Below, piece by piece: positions 1-5,977 of a stretch of 28,048 bases of DNA; within the stretch, counting starts at the first letter, position 1, and every line of letters begins with the position of its first letter. The notes below the pieces were generated by a model. The model worked only from the letters and a program-made list of their open reading frames with translations, did not search any database and was not told the origin of the DNA. This DNA is from a virus: positions 1 through 28,048 of IMG/VR virus record IMGVR_UViG_3300032132_000760; one strand, 5' to 3'. The position numbers were made by a program, and so were the translations under genes.

Positions 1-255
1 CTAGCGCCCGCTGGGGGCGAATTGCCCCCAGTCGAGCGGTTCATCGATAGCATCCTCATTTTCCAGCGCAAATTCACAGATTTGGGCCCACGCGGTGAAA
101 TCCTCAGCCTTAAAAATCCGGCCTTCGGGGTAATCCTGCTTGAGCTCATTGATGGTGCCGGCGAGGTCAGCGTAGAGCGCTTGACAGACTTGCTGGCTCG
201 TCAGTGAATGCTCCGTCACGGGCCGGCGCGATGGGTTCTTTTCGAAGTCCAACAT
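1..255 (-). CDS. Hypothetical 84-aa protein
   Basis: Small unrecognised acidic protein, probably cytoplasmic (no signal peptide or membrane segment). The ATG at 255 is chosen over the in-frame GTG at 264 because an AGGAGG lies about 8 bases upstream of the ATG but touches the GTG. The stop TAG is at the very edge of the window, so the gene is complete. It is the last visible gene of the leftward cluster and its 5' part overlaps the end of the preceding gene by 89 bases. The sequence is rich in Asp/Glu/Ala with aromatic residues near the C-terminus (DWGQF), as in many small phage regulatory or accessory proteins. Function unknown; that it is coding rests on the good ribosome site and plausible composition. 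Confidence 0.6.
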   Translation of the reverse strand: MLDFEKNPSRRPVTEHSLTSQQVCQALYADLAGTINELKQDYPEGRIFKAEDFTAWAQICEFALENEDAIDEPLDWGQFAPSGR

Positions 256-490
256 CCCGCACACCTCCTCTCTTTAAAACAATTTTGCCCGCCGGAGAAA
301 GTACGACTCCAATCTCTCCGGGGTAAAGGAAAAAGGCCTCAAAATCTTCCTTGATTGCCTCAAGAGACTTCCGGGTTCCCACAAAAAAAGTCTGGTCCTT
401 CTCATCGCTCAGAAACATCCTATAGGTATGCCCGGGCCGATTGAGCGGAACCTTGCCGGGTATAGCCACCATTCTCCGAATCGGTATCAT
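167..490 (-). CDS. Hypothetical 107-aa protein
   Basis: Unrecognised protein. The chosen ATG at 490 overlaps the stop of the Sel1-repeat gene as ATGA, the usual sign of translational coupling; a longer in-frame start at 511 lies inside that gene and is less likely. Residues 20-73 (HTYRMF, FFVGTRKSLEAI, FFLYPGEIGVVL, GKIVLKRGG) look like a compact alpha/beta domain. The last 30 residues overlap the next gene and have a composition typical of an out-of-frame tail, so the gene may originally have ended near residue 75 and run on after loss of a stop. No signal peptide or transmembrane segment. Function unknown. Confidence 0.55.
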   Translation of the reverse strand: MIPIRRMVAIPGKVPLNRPGHTYRMFLSDEKDQTFFVGTRKSLEAIKEDFEAFFLYPGEIGVVLSPAGKIVLKRGGVRDVGLRKEPIAPARDGAFTDEPASLSSALR

Positions 491-915
491 GCGGTTTCCT
501 TTTCCGGGCACGCGGCCATCAAGTTCATCTGCCGCCCGTGTTGTTCCCCGACGAGGCGCTGGGATGAAATCTGCTCCTCGTCGTCGGTTTTATCGCGGGT
601 ATCTTCTAAAATCTGTAGCATCGTTTCGCGCCGAATCACCGCTAGCTCGTCGCCGGATTCAGCCGCCCGTGAGTACAGCCGCAGAGCTCGCGGGAAGTCG
701 GCTCGGACATTCCCCTCCCCGGACGTGAGGAGGTCGCCGAGGCGGGTATGGGCGCGGAGGTGGCCCATCGCTACGGCGCGTGTATACCACTCCACCGCCT
801 GTGGATAATCAATGGGGGCGTCGATGCCCATCTCGCTGACAAACCCCCGGGCAAAATTCTCCTCGGGAGTTTCAGCCTCTGAGAGTTCATTCGGATTCAA
901 GACTGCTACAGACAT
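487..915 (-). CDS. Sel1-like repeat protein
   Basis: 142-aa protein with one clear and one partial Sel1-like (TPR-related) repeat. Residues about 36-52 (DYPQAVEWYTRAVAMGH) and 73-90 (DFPRALRLYSRAAESGDE) show the A-x-x-W/L-Y-x-x-A-A-x-x-G pattern of these helical hairpins, linked by residues 53-67 (LRAHTRLGDLLTSGEG). Such repeats are protein-protein interaction scaffolds. No signal peptide, so it is predicted to act in the cytoplasm, unlike many secreted Sel1 proteins. The start at 915 has a strong GGAGGAG nine bases upstream. The C-terminal 45 residues are charged and not repeat-like. It lies in the leftward accessory cluster and is coupled by ATGA to the next gene. The partner is unknown; a regulatory or host-takeover role is only a guess. 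Confidence 0.75.
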   Translation of the reverse strand: MSVAVLNPNELSEAETPEENFARGFVSEMGIDAPIDYPQAVEWYTRAVAMGHLRAHTRLGDLLTSGEGNVRADFPRALRLYSRAAESGDELAVIRRETMLQILEDTRDKTDDEEQISSQRLVGEQHGRQMNLMAACPEKETA

Positions 916-1054
916 CAGGACTTACTCCTCCAGGCGGAAGGTTGGTTTTTCTCAATTCTTGAAACAATTCAGATTTTCGAGTTCGATTAATCGCCTCCTC
1001 CGATATTCCTAACTCCAGCGAAATTTCTTCCGTTGAAACATCAGCGAGTAGCAT
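887..1054 (-). CDS. Short helix-turn-helix ORF, probably degenerate 5' end
   Basis: A 55-aa reading frame whose translation reads as a genuine helix-turn-helix: STEEISLELGISEEAINRTR has the pattern of LuxR/sigma-region-4-type DNA-binding helices. The frame stays open for 35 codons upstream of the only ATG (residues including LRLFQRKHHIEKLLK look helical and real) back to a TGA, but has no ATG, GTG or TTG there, and the ATG at 1054 lacks a good ribosome site. Its 3' end overlaps the Sel1 gene by 29 bases and contains that gene's ribosome site. Either a rare start (CTG) is used or the gene has lost its start. DNA-binding is inferred from the motif only. Confidence 0.4.
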   Translation of the reverse strand: MLLADVSTEEISLELGISEEAINRTRKSELFQELRKTNLPPGGVSPDVCSSLESE

Positions 1055-1138
1055 CTTTAAAAGTTTTTCGATGTGATGCTTCCTTTGAAAAAGCCGGAGC
1101 TGGGTATGAAGAGGAGGAGGCCCCAGCCCCGGCCGGAT

Positions 1139-1161
1139 GAAGAGGGTAGGCGGCCCTCTTC
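1139..1161 (-). terminator. Stem-loop after the 16-residue-repeat gene
   Basis: Perfect 8-bp inverted repeat GAAGAGGG/CCCTCTTC with a 7-base loop, immediately downstream (leftward) of the stop of the gene ending at 1165. There is no T-run on either side, so it may slow or punctuate transcription or protect an mRNA 3' end rather than act as a classical terminator. Confidence 0.35.
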
Positions 1162-1164
1162 AGA

Positions 1165-1476
1165 TTAATTGAAGGTATATGTCTTCGGCGGCTCGACGTC
1201 CTTGTCCTCATAAGTTGGCGCGACATAATGCTTCACAGGCTCGACGGCCTTGTCCTCATAAGTTGGCGCGACAACTGTCTTCACAGGCTCGACGTCCTGG
1301 GCCTCTAGTAAGGCGGTTGTCGAGTGGTAGCCCCCATCGTCGCATTCGATAAATGCGGGGCGCGTCGAGTGCTTGTAGGGCCGCCCGTCTCGGATACATA
1401 AAATCATCTCGTGCTCGTCCTCCAATAACCGAATCTCTCTTTTCAAACGCTCCAACTTTTGCTCAAATTTCGGCAT
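1165..1476 (-). CDS. Coiled-coil protein with C-terminal 16-residue tandem repeats
   Basis: 103-aa protein of unknown function. The ATG at 1476 is preceded by AGGAGA six bases away; the longer frame to 1584 runs into the recombinase gene and is not needed. Residues 3-25 (FEQKLERLKREIRLLEDEHE) form a short charged amphipathic helix suited to a coiled coil. Residues 61-76 and 77-92 are near-identical copies of (A/D)VEPVKxxVAPTYEDK, followed by a partial third copy ending PKTYTFN. The Pro/Glu/Lys-rich repeats are probably extended and solvent-exposed. It sits between the serine recombinase (37 bases upstream) and the helix-turn-helix/Sel1 genes. Role unknown; a linker or multivalent binding protein is possible. 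Confidence 0.65.
   Translation of the reverse strand: MPKFEQKLERLKREIRLLEDEHEMILCIRDGRPYKHSTRPAFIECDDGGYHSTTALLEAQDVEPVKTVVAPTYEDKAVEPVKHYVAPTYEDKDVEPPKTYTFN
1195..1290 (-). repeat. 48-bp in-frame tandem repeat (2 full copies plus partial)
   Basis: Two consecutive 48-base units (1195-1242 and 1243-1290) are identical at 42 of 48 positions by eye, and a third, partial unit begins at 1291. Differences cluster in a 5-base patch. The unit encodes 16 residues of the protein at 1165-1476, and the copy number could vary by slippage. Confidence 0.85.
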
Positions 1477-1513
1477 AATAAATCTCCTCTCTCTTCCGGT
1501 GAATGGGTTGCCT

Positions 1514-2173
1514 CTAGGCGGCAACCACGCGTTTAATCGTCTGGCCGCGAAGGATGTTGCCGTTCCGGCCCCGGTATCCTTCATCTCTCAATCGTCTTCC
1601 GATGGCGCGGTAGCCAAGCCCCTCAGAGCGAAGAGCTTTGGCCCGGCGAATGGCGTTCTGCTCCTCTTCGCTCTCAACGAGCTTTCCGGCCTTGTGGCGG
1701 TATCCGAATGGCGCTTGGCCGCTGTATCGCCGGCCGCTCTTCTTCAATATCTCGAGGGCCCCAGCAGTTTTCTCGCCGACGAGACATTTGTAGTGTTCCG
1801 CAATGAGTGCCTGCACGCCGACGGTGATAAGTCCACTTGAAGTCTTGATTTCGATGAGGCCGGCGCCGACTGCATGAATCTCAATCCCTCGCCGAGCCCA
1901 CTCACGAAGCCAGTGGAGTGTGCCGGCCGTATCACGGCCGAGCCTGTCGATGTGGAATACAACTAGCGATTTGGAGCCAGAGGACTTCAGAGCCGCATCA
2001 ATTCGTTCGAATCGTGCAGAGTCTCCGCCGCTCACCCCGTCGTCCTCGACGACGGGCCCGGGTGCCCAGCCCTGCTTGGCGATGTAGTCGCCGATTGCGG
2101 CGCGTTGCTGTGTAAGGCTTACGGTGTTCTCTGTGGATTCAGCCGACCTGCGGATATAAACGGTGGTTTTCAT
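1514..2173 (-). CDS. Serine recombinase (resolvase/invertase family), small
   Basis: 219-aa site-specific DNA recombinase. Residues 1-130 are the resolvase catalytic domain: YIRRS at 6-10 gives Arg8 and nucleophile Ser10, and HIDRLGRD at 74-81 gives the Asp76/Arg77/Arg80 set typical of the family. Residues 140-219 (SGQAPFGYR, GYRAIGRRLRDEG, a terminal TIKRVV) form the recombinase-linker plus helix-turn-helix DNA-binding part seen in short phage and plasmid serine recombinases, without the long zinc/coiled-coil region of large serine integrases. All key residues are intact. Start ATG at 2173 has GGAGGAG six bases upstream and a sigma70-like promoter at 2227-2200. It lies directly behind a tyrosine integrase. 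It could resolve multimers, invert a segment, or provide a second integration route; which one is not shown by the sequence. Confidence 0.92.
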   Translation of the reverse strand: MKTTVYIRRSAESTENTVSLTQQRAAIGDYIAKQGWAPGPVVEDDGVSGGDSARFERIDAALKSSGSKSLVVFHIDRLGRDTAGTLHWLREWARRGIEIHAVGAGLIEIKTSSGLITVGVQALIAEHYKCLVGEKTAGALEILKKSGRRYSGQAPFGYRHKAGKLVESEEEQNAIRRAKALRSEGLGYRAIGRRLRDEGYRGRNGNILRGQTIKRVVAA

Positions 2174-2189
2174 GGTTGACTCCTCCTTT

Positions 2190-2227
2190 CACGCACTACA
2201 AAATAGCACAAAATAAGGAGAAGTCAA
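2190..2227 (-). promoter_or_regulatory. Promoter of the serine recombinase, with overlapping half-site
   Basis: Leftward promoter: -35 TTGACT (2227-2222), 16-base spacer, -10 TATTTT (2205-2200). The plus-strand sequence CACGCACTACAAA at 2190-2202 overlaps the -10 and start point and matches 9 of 13 positions of the half-site in the palindrome at 5978-6011, so it may be a weak operator. Confidence 0.6.
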
Positions 2228-2255
2228 GTATTTACGGGCCTTTTGGGCCTTTATT

Positions 2256-2271
2256 CTTGCACTACATTATA
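2256..2271 (-). promoter_or_regulatory. TATAAT plus strong copy of the palindrome half-site
   Basis: A leftward TATAAT (2271-2266) just past the integrase stop overlaps CTTGCACTACATT (plus strand, 2256-2268), which matches 12 of 13 bases of the right half of the palindrome at 5978-6011. No good -35 is visible at normal spacing. It may be an operator or an integrase arm-type site rather than an independent promoter. Confidence 0.45.
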
Positions 2272-2283
2272 ACTATTCCATAA

Positions 2284-3402
2284 TCAGTGGTTTGCAATGG
2301 CTCTTTTTTCCGAAATCCGGTGCCCAAAGCCCCCCGGGAGAGGTACAAGCCCTTCTCTGTAGTGGCGGGCGTAAAGTTGAAAAGTTGTCTTGATGTCAGA
2401 ATGACCCATCCAGTGTTGTAATTTCTTTGGCGGTATCTCGTTCCTGAATGCATGAATAGTGGCAAACGTCCGCCGCAGAATCTGCGGCGACACGTGCGGA
2501 AGATTCGCGGCAAGAGTGACGCGGCGAATCGGCTTGTCTATCCCGTCGGGGTGATAAGGAAATATACGGGAGCGGGCATTCTTGTTGGGGCAAGCCAGGT
2601 ACCATTCTCTTAGCGCCAACAAAAAATCAGGAAAGAGGGGAAGCTCCCGTCGGCCCGAGTATGTCTTTGGCGTAATGAATCCAGCTTTCTGGTCCCAGTT
2701 TTTTCTGACCCGAAGCACTGGGCTTTTTTTGTTGAGTTCGCTTTTGACATCGCCCCATGTGAGCGCAAGCGCTTCATTACGGCGGAGCCCCTGCACGCAG
2801 TAGCAGATGAGCAATGCTCGGCTCGCAACTGTTGGGGGGAAAATTTCAAGACACGTTTCAATAAATAAATCCGCCTGAGTCTCTTCGAGTGCGTCTATAT
2901 TTTCTTTCTCATCCAAGGACACCGTATGGTCCCGCGTCACAGCTGGAATCTTAATTGCAATCGCTGGGTTATCGCTTAGCAAATTATCGTCCACGGCCGA
3001 CTCTAAGATGCTACTGATTTGGCTTTTGATATTTTTGGTTGTCTTGAAGGCCAAGCCTTTTTCTTTTCGTAAATTTTCCAAAAACGATTTTATCATTCGT
3101 TTGCCGAGAGCCTGAATTTTGATGTCGCCTAGTGCGGGGAGGATATGTTTTTCTAAGTTCGTTCGGTGAGCCCGCAGGGTGGAGGGTTTCATTCCACTTT
3201 TCTTGAAGAGTCGCTCAGCATATTCACCAAAGGTAACGCCGGACGGCTCCACAAAATCGCCGCGATATTTTTTGGACTGTGCATCGGCCTCGTAAGCCTC
3301 GGCCTCGGCTTTTGTGGGGAAAGTTTTCCAGATTTGCTTCCCGCCAGGCGTACGAACCATGCAAGTCCAGAGTTTGCTGCCTTTTCGCTTAAATATCGCC
3401 AT
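2284..3402 (-). CDS. int: Tyrosine-recombinase phage integrase
   Basis: 372-aa integrase that would insert and excise the phage genome at an att site. Residues 1-50 form an N-terminal arm-binding-like region (AIFKRKGSKLWTCMV, GGKQIWKTF), 56-150 the SAM-like core-binding domain (TFGEYAERLF, HILPALGDIKI), and 165-350 the catalytic domain. Catalytic residues: Arg207 in GLRRNEALALTWGD, Lys246 in PKTYSGRR, Arg310 in QILRRTFAT, His334 in WMGHSDIKTT and nucleophile Tyr344 in FQLYARHY. The usual HxLRHT motif reads QILRRT, so the box-II His is Gln308. Length is normal for the family. ATG at 3402 has GGGAGA upstream and the gene has its own promoter at 3522-3495. An attP is most likely near its 3' end (2174-2283) or 5' gap, but no core is identifiable. 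Confidence 0.95.
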   Translation of the reverse strand: MAIFKRKGSKLWTCMVRTPGGKQIWKTFPTKAEAEAYEADAQSKKYRGDFVEPSGVTFGEYAERLFKKSGMKPSTLRAHRTNLEKHILPALGDIKIQALGKRMIKSFLENLRKEKGLAFKTTKNIKSQISSILESAVDDNLLSDNPAIAIKIPAVTRDHTVSLDEKENIDALEETQADLFIETCLEIFPPTVASRALLICYCVQGLRRNEALALTWGDVKSELNKKSPVLRVRKNWDQKAGFITPKTYSGRRELPLFPDFLLALREWYLACPNKNARSRIFPYHPDGIDKPIRRVTLAANLPHVSPQILRRTFATIHAFRNEIPPKKLQHWMGHSDIKTTFQLYARHYREGLVPLPGGFGHRISEKRAIANH

Positions 3403-3494
3403 CCGCCCATTCTCCCGGGTTGTTGTCGGGCAAAATTTAGATTACCAAGCAGGCCGCCTCCCCCCAGACGGTGTATTTCACTAAGCCCAGAGGG

Positions 3495-3522
3495 AATATA
3501 GCAAGATTACAGGATGCGTCAA
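3495..3522 (-). promoter_or_regulatory. Integrase promoter
   Basis: Leftward sigma70-like promoter: -35 TTGACG (3522-3517), 16-base spacer, -10 TATATT (3500-3495), about 90 bases upstream of the integrase ATG. Both hexamers are one mismatch from consensus. Confidence 0.65.
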
Positions 3523-3558
3523 GCAAAATATTGGAAAATATGAGGATTATCAATTAAT

Positions 3559-3624
3559 TTGACAACTTTATTCACCTTTTATACAACATTTATGTTAGTT
3601 TTTCACTTGCCTTATAGGTAAAGT
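3559..3624 (+). promoter_or_regulatory. Repressor promoter region with candidate operators
   Basis: A perfect -35 TTGACA (3559-3564) is followed by TATACA at 3580-3585 (15-base spacer) or TACAAC at 3582 (17-base spacer). Two dyads lie downstream: AACAT-TT-ATGTT (3585-3596), overlapping the -10/start region, and an imperfect ACTT...AAGT dyad at 3605-3624. They are plausible autoregulatory sites for the repressor whose ATG is at 3659. The rest of the 3403-3658 gap is AT-rich with no ORF. Confidence 0.5.
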
Positions 3625-3658
3625 CAAATTGGTCTACTGATATGTCCAAGGAAAATCT

Positions 3659-4747
3659 ATGAGCCCTAAAGACGAAAAACCAGAGACTGCCGGTGAGAAG
3701 GCTTTTAGGACAGCCCGGTCAAATATGGAAGGGGGCTGGATTCAGAGAAGTTATGACAAAGATGATTTGAGGGATTATCTCCAAGAAGAAAAATACGCCA
3801 ATGATAAAGAACTTGTCCGCGAAGGTTTGGGCGATAGGATGCGCCGGGTACGCGATGACTCTAATTTGACGGGCGTGCAGATGAGCGAACGGATGGGTTG
3901 CGATGGTTCCCAAATTTCAAAATGGGAAACCGGGACACAAGTCCCGAGTTGGCGAACTCTGGTGAAGTGGACGCGTGCCACGCGGCCCGAGCTCCTCTCG
4001 TATTTATTTCACGGCTCCGCTTGGATAGAAGAGACTGCCGGGAGTTTGGGGCCAGATTCCGAAGCACGCCACGTCGGGGTTGTTCATCTTCGCTCCAATG
4101 TCGCAGATGAATTAAGTCGCAAGCTATTCTCTGCTTTTATAGAGATACTTGACTCGTATCAAACTGTGTCAGGCAGAGCTCTCAAGAGTGGAACTCGAAC
4201 ACAATCCAACCTTAATCGTCTGCTCGAAGAGCACGGCGATACTATCCGATGGCAAGTAGACCATCCTCGGCGGAACGCGGGCCAATGGCTTAATGGGCTA
4301 CTGTTTTCGATGGCCCTCGACACGGATTCAGTGTTCCCGGTTTCCAATAAGGAAGACATCATAGTTGTCGATATGGCGGACAGGGATATTCGACCCGACT
4401 GTTTGTACGCGTTCCTCCCCGCATTGATAGGCGTGATACAACCGCGCATATTTGCTGTGGGCTCCGTTTATGAGTCCCTTCATATGGCGCTTGAAAGTCC
4501 GCCGAAAGATTCCGATAAATGGGAAAAAGAAACGTGGGATGATAGCCCGTGGCATATCGGCGGCAAGGATTTTCCTACACTGAGTCACACCCCGCGCCAT
4601 GTCGCAGTGTATGGAGTCGGGGCGGGCGCTCCCATCATGAGCCCTGATATGCACCGCCCGATGTTTGGCGGGACGCAACAGCAAATTCAAAACTGCCTCC
4701 TCGGAAGAGTAATCTACCGTGGCGGGCCACCGGCGATGAAGCCATAG
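3659..4747 (+). CDS. XRE-family repressor with long C-terminal region
   Basis: 362-aa putative lysogeny regulator. Residues 56-107 are a Cro/cI-type helix-turn-helix (LGDRMRRVRDDSNLTG, MSERMGCDGSQISKWETGT, PSWRTLVKW). A 55-residue charged extension precedes it. The C-terminal region (about 215-357) contains EDIIVVDMADRDIRPDCLYAF and ends LLGRVIYRGG, which resemble strands of the S24/LexA-like repressor domain, but no convincing Ser-Lys catalytic pair is visible, so self-cleavage is doubtful. The position between the divergent integrase promoter and the exported-protein genes, with possible operators upstream, fits a prophage repressor. ATG at 3659 has AAGGA six bases upstream. The next gene starts only 12 bases downstream, so the exported-protein genes are probably co-expressed in the lysogen. 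DNA binding is well supported; the S24 relationship is inference. Confidence 0.8.
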   Translation: MSPKDEKPETAGEKAFRTARSNMEGGWIQRSYDKDDLRDYLQEEKYANDKELVREGLGDRMRRVRDDSNLTGVQMSERMGCDGSQISKWETGTQVPSWRTLVKWTRATRPELLSYLFHGSAWIEETAGSLGPDSEARHVGVVHLRSNVADELSRKLFSAFIEILDSYQTVSGRALKSGTRTQSNLNRLLEEHGDTIRWQVDHPRRNAGQWLNGLLFSMALDTDSVFPVSNKEDIIVVDMADRDIRPDCLYAFLPALIGVIQPRIFAVGSVYESLHMALESPPKDSDKWEKETWDDSPWHIGGKDFPTLSHTPRHVAVYGVGAGAPIMSPDMHRPMFGGTQQQIQNCLLGRVIYRGGPPAMKP

Positions 4748-4758
4748 GGAGAGAAAAA

Positions 4759-4983
4759 ATGAAAACCGTCTTTGTCTTCATGCTTTTTCTTTCAGTCGTA
4801 GTTTCAGGGTGTGCTGTCGGAGATGTTGTTTATATGAAAAATAAAACAACTGGAAAGACCGTAAAATGTGGAGGACATCTGACTTTTGGGAATATCCCTG
4901 CGGGGAATGAACTCAACCTCCAGAAACAACGATATTGTATGGATGACTTCCGAAGACAGGGATATGTAAGGACTGAAAAATAA
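4759..4983 (+). CDS. Small Cys-containing lipoprotein
   Basis: 74-aa lipoprotein. Residues 1-17 form a short hydrophobic signal ending in the lipobox VSGC, with Cys18 the lipidated residue; the following Ala (not Asp) suggests sorting to the outer membrane. The mature part is about 57 residues, with Cys37 (TVKCGG) and Cys60 (RYCMDD) able to form one disulphide, and ends DFRRQGYVR. The pattern K-N-x-x-T-G-x-x-V-x-C-G ... C-x-x-D-x-x-x-Q-G-Y resembles small proteobacterial lipoproteins of unknown function that I recall from other genomes (memory, not a search). A GGGAGA lies upstream of the ATG. It follows the repressor by 12 bases and abuts the next exported protein, so it is likely expressed in lysogens; a surface role such as superinfection exclusion is inference. 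Confidence 0.8.
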   Translation: MKTVFVFMLFLSVVVSGCAVGDVVYMKNKTTGKTVKCGGHLTFGNIPAGNELNLQKQRYCMDDFRRQGYVRTEK

Positions 4984-5466
4984 ATGAAAACGACCTTAAT
5001 CCTTTTCCTGGCCCTTCTCATCCCGGGGACGGCTATGAGCGCAGAGCTTTATTACTGCGCGGAGACTCAAGGCTCGGGATTCAGTATCACAAAATCGGGC
5101 AAGTACTCTCCCGCCAAATTTCGGGGGCGTAAATTCAACCTCCTTCTTAATAAGAAGCGCAAGAATATTCTGGTGACGTGGCCTTATGTTTTCGGAGCGC
5201 CGGCGCCTATCAAATCGGGCGATGGGCTCACCGAGCTTTATGCGTGCAGAGCGGCGATAGCGTACAAAGTAAAACTGTTTGACTGCCACGGTGCCGCAAC
5301 AACGAACTTCGCCAGCCTAGCTCTCAATCCCTCAAACGGCCGTTTCACCCGCAGTATGATTTTTGGCAATCTCGTGAGCCCGAGCTCTAAAGGCAAATGG
5401 GCGCGGGATGCAGAGGACGCCTACGTCAGCCACGGCCAGTGCTCGAAGGTTTCGGGGAAGAAGTAA
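4984..5466 (+). CDS. Secreted protein with signal peptide and four cysteines
   Basis: 160-aa exported protein of unknown function. Residues 2-20 are a classical signal peptide (KTTLILFLALLIPGTAMSA) with a signal peptidase I site after AMSA. The mature 140-residue protein has cysteines at 25, 88, 101 and 153, enough for two disulphides, and is basic and beta-rich (ELYYCAETQGSGFSI, RKNILVTWPYV). Its ATG directly follows the lipoprotein's TAA with no gap, so the two are translated together. Probably periplasmic. The pairing with a lipoprotein and a membrane protein behind a repressor suggests a lysogenic-conversion role at the envelope, but nothing in the sequence proves it. Confidence 0.75.
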   Translation: MKTTLILFLALLIPGTAMSAELYYCAETQGSGFSITKSGKYSPAKFRGRKFNLLLNKKRKNILVTWPYVFGAPAPIKSGDGLTELYACRAAIAYKVKLFDCHGAATTNFASLALNPSNGRFTRSMIFGNLVSPSSKGKWARDAEDAYVSHGQCSKVSGKK

Positions 5467-5485
5467 CGCCAGGAGGGGAAGTCAG

Positions 5486-5728
5486 ATGGAGATGCAAGCA
5501 TTTCTGAATATGGTCATCGAGCCCTGGACGCAGGGGGCTTTCTCATGGGGGCCTCATTTCTTTGTTCTTAATGGGTGTATGTGTATTTCTGTGTACTTTT
5601 TTTGCGGTCCTGATGACCCCCTTCATTACGGCATGATTTTTGGAGTTATTTTTTATTTCTTCCCACTGGAGTTCGCCTATTGGTTAGCCTACTGGCTCCC
5701 TAAAATCGTCAAATTCCTCTGGCCTTGA
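5486..5728 (+). CDS. Small two-helix membrane protein
   Basis: 80-aa hydrophobic protein. Two transmembrane segments are evident, about residues 24-40 (HFFVLNGCMCISVYFFC) and 47-70, rich in Phe/Tyr/Trp, separated by a short GPDDPL turn. The ATG at 5486 has AGGAGG nine bases upstream; the longer frame back to 5408 overlaps the previous gene and reads as an out-of-frame shadow. It is the last gene of the repressor-exported protein operon and faces the excisionase-like gene. Its unusually aromatic helices and position fit an inner-membrane partner of the two exported proteins. A holin is an alternative, but its place next to the repressor makes that less likely. Confidence 0.65.
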   Translation: MEMQAFLNMVIEPWTQGAFSWGPHFFVLNGCMCISVYFFCGPDDPLHYGMIFGVIFYFFPLEFAYWLAYWLPKIVKFLWP

Positions 5729-5753
5729 GTTGCCTGACATAAAATCAACGGAG

Positions 5754-5945
5754 TTAACTGGGCGTGCTCTGTTTTTCCAGCCACTCGCGGAGCTCATCCT
5801 CGTTGAAGCGATATCCCACCGCTAGCTTGTAATTGGGGATTTCGTTACGCTTACAGAGCTCATAAACCGTCTTTTTTGAGCAACCAAGCCACCCCGCCAC
5901 ATCCACAGCAGTGAGCAAGCTCTTTATTTCATTATGTTTACGCAT
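5754..5945 (-). CDS. Excisionase-like MerR-type helix-turn-helix protein
   Basis: 63-aa DNA-binding protein of the HTH_17/excisionase type: residues 10-57 read LLTAVDVAGWLGCSKKTVYE, then a basic strand (IPNYKLAVGYRF), then the NEDELREWLEKQ helix typical of these proteins. They bind bent DNA as excision factors or small regulators. It is leftward, convergent with the accessory operon and divergent from the ribbon-helix-helix gene, with a palindrome in the shared upstream region. No strong ribosome site precedes the ATG at 5945, so it may be weakly translated or leaderless. Whether it works with the integrase or the serine recombinase is unknown. Confidence 0.8.
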   Translation of the reverse strand: MRKHNEIKSLLTAVDVAGWLGCSKKTVYELCKRNEIPNYKLAVGYRFNEDELREWLEKQSTPS

Positions 5946-5977
5946 TTAAAGTGTCCCAACGGGCTATTATTCAAATA

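Noticed and set aside
428-808. Arg/Ser-rich plus-strand frames opposite the Sel1 gene
   Set aside because: Composition of an antisense shadow; the minus-strand Sel1 motif is clear.
1041-1226. 61-aa minus-strand frame rich in Arg/Ser/Pro
   Set aside because: Overlaps the real repeat gene and the HTH frame; low-complexity composition typical of a shadow.
1195-1290. CRISPR-like array
   Set aside because: The 48-bp repeats are contiguous, in frame and without spacers; no cas genes.
2232-2252. GGGCC-TTTT-GGGCC as a terminator of the integrase
   Set aside because: It is mainly a direct repeat; the possible stem is only about 4-5 bp.
2174-2283. attP core next to the integrase
   Set aside because: A likely place, but no core duplicate or tRNA 3' end can be recognised in one window, so it is not annotated.
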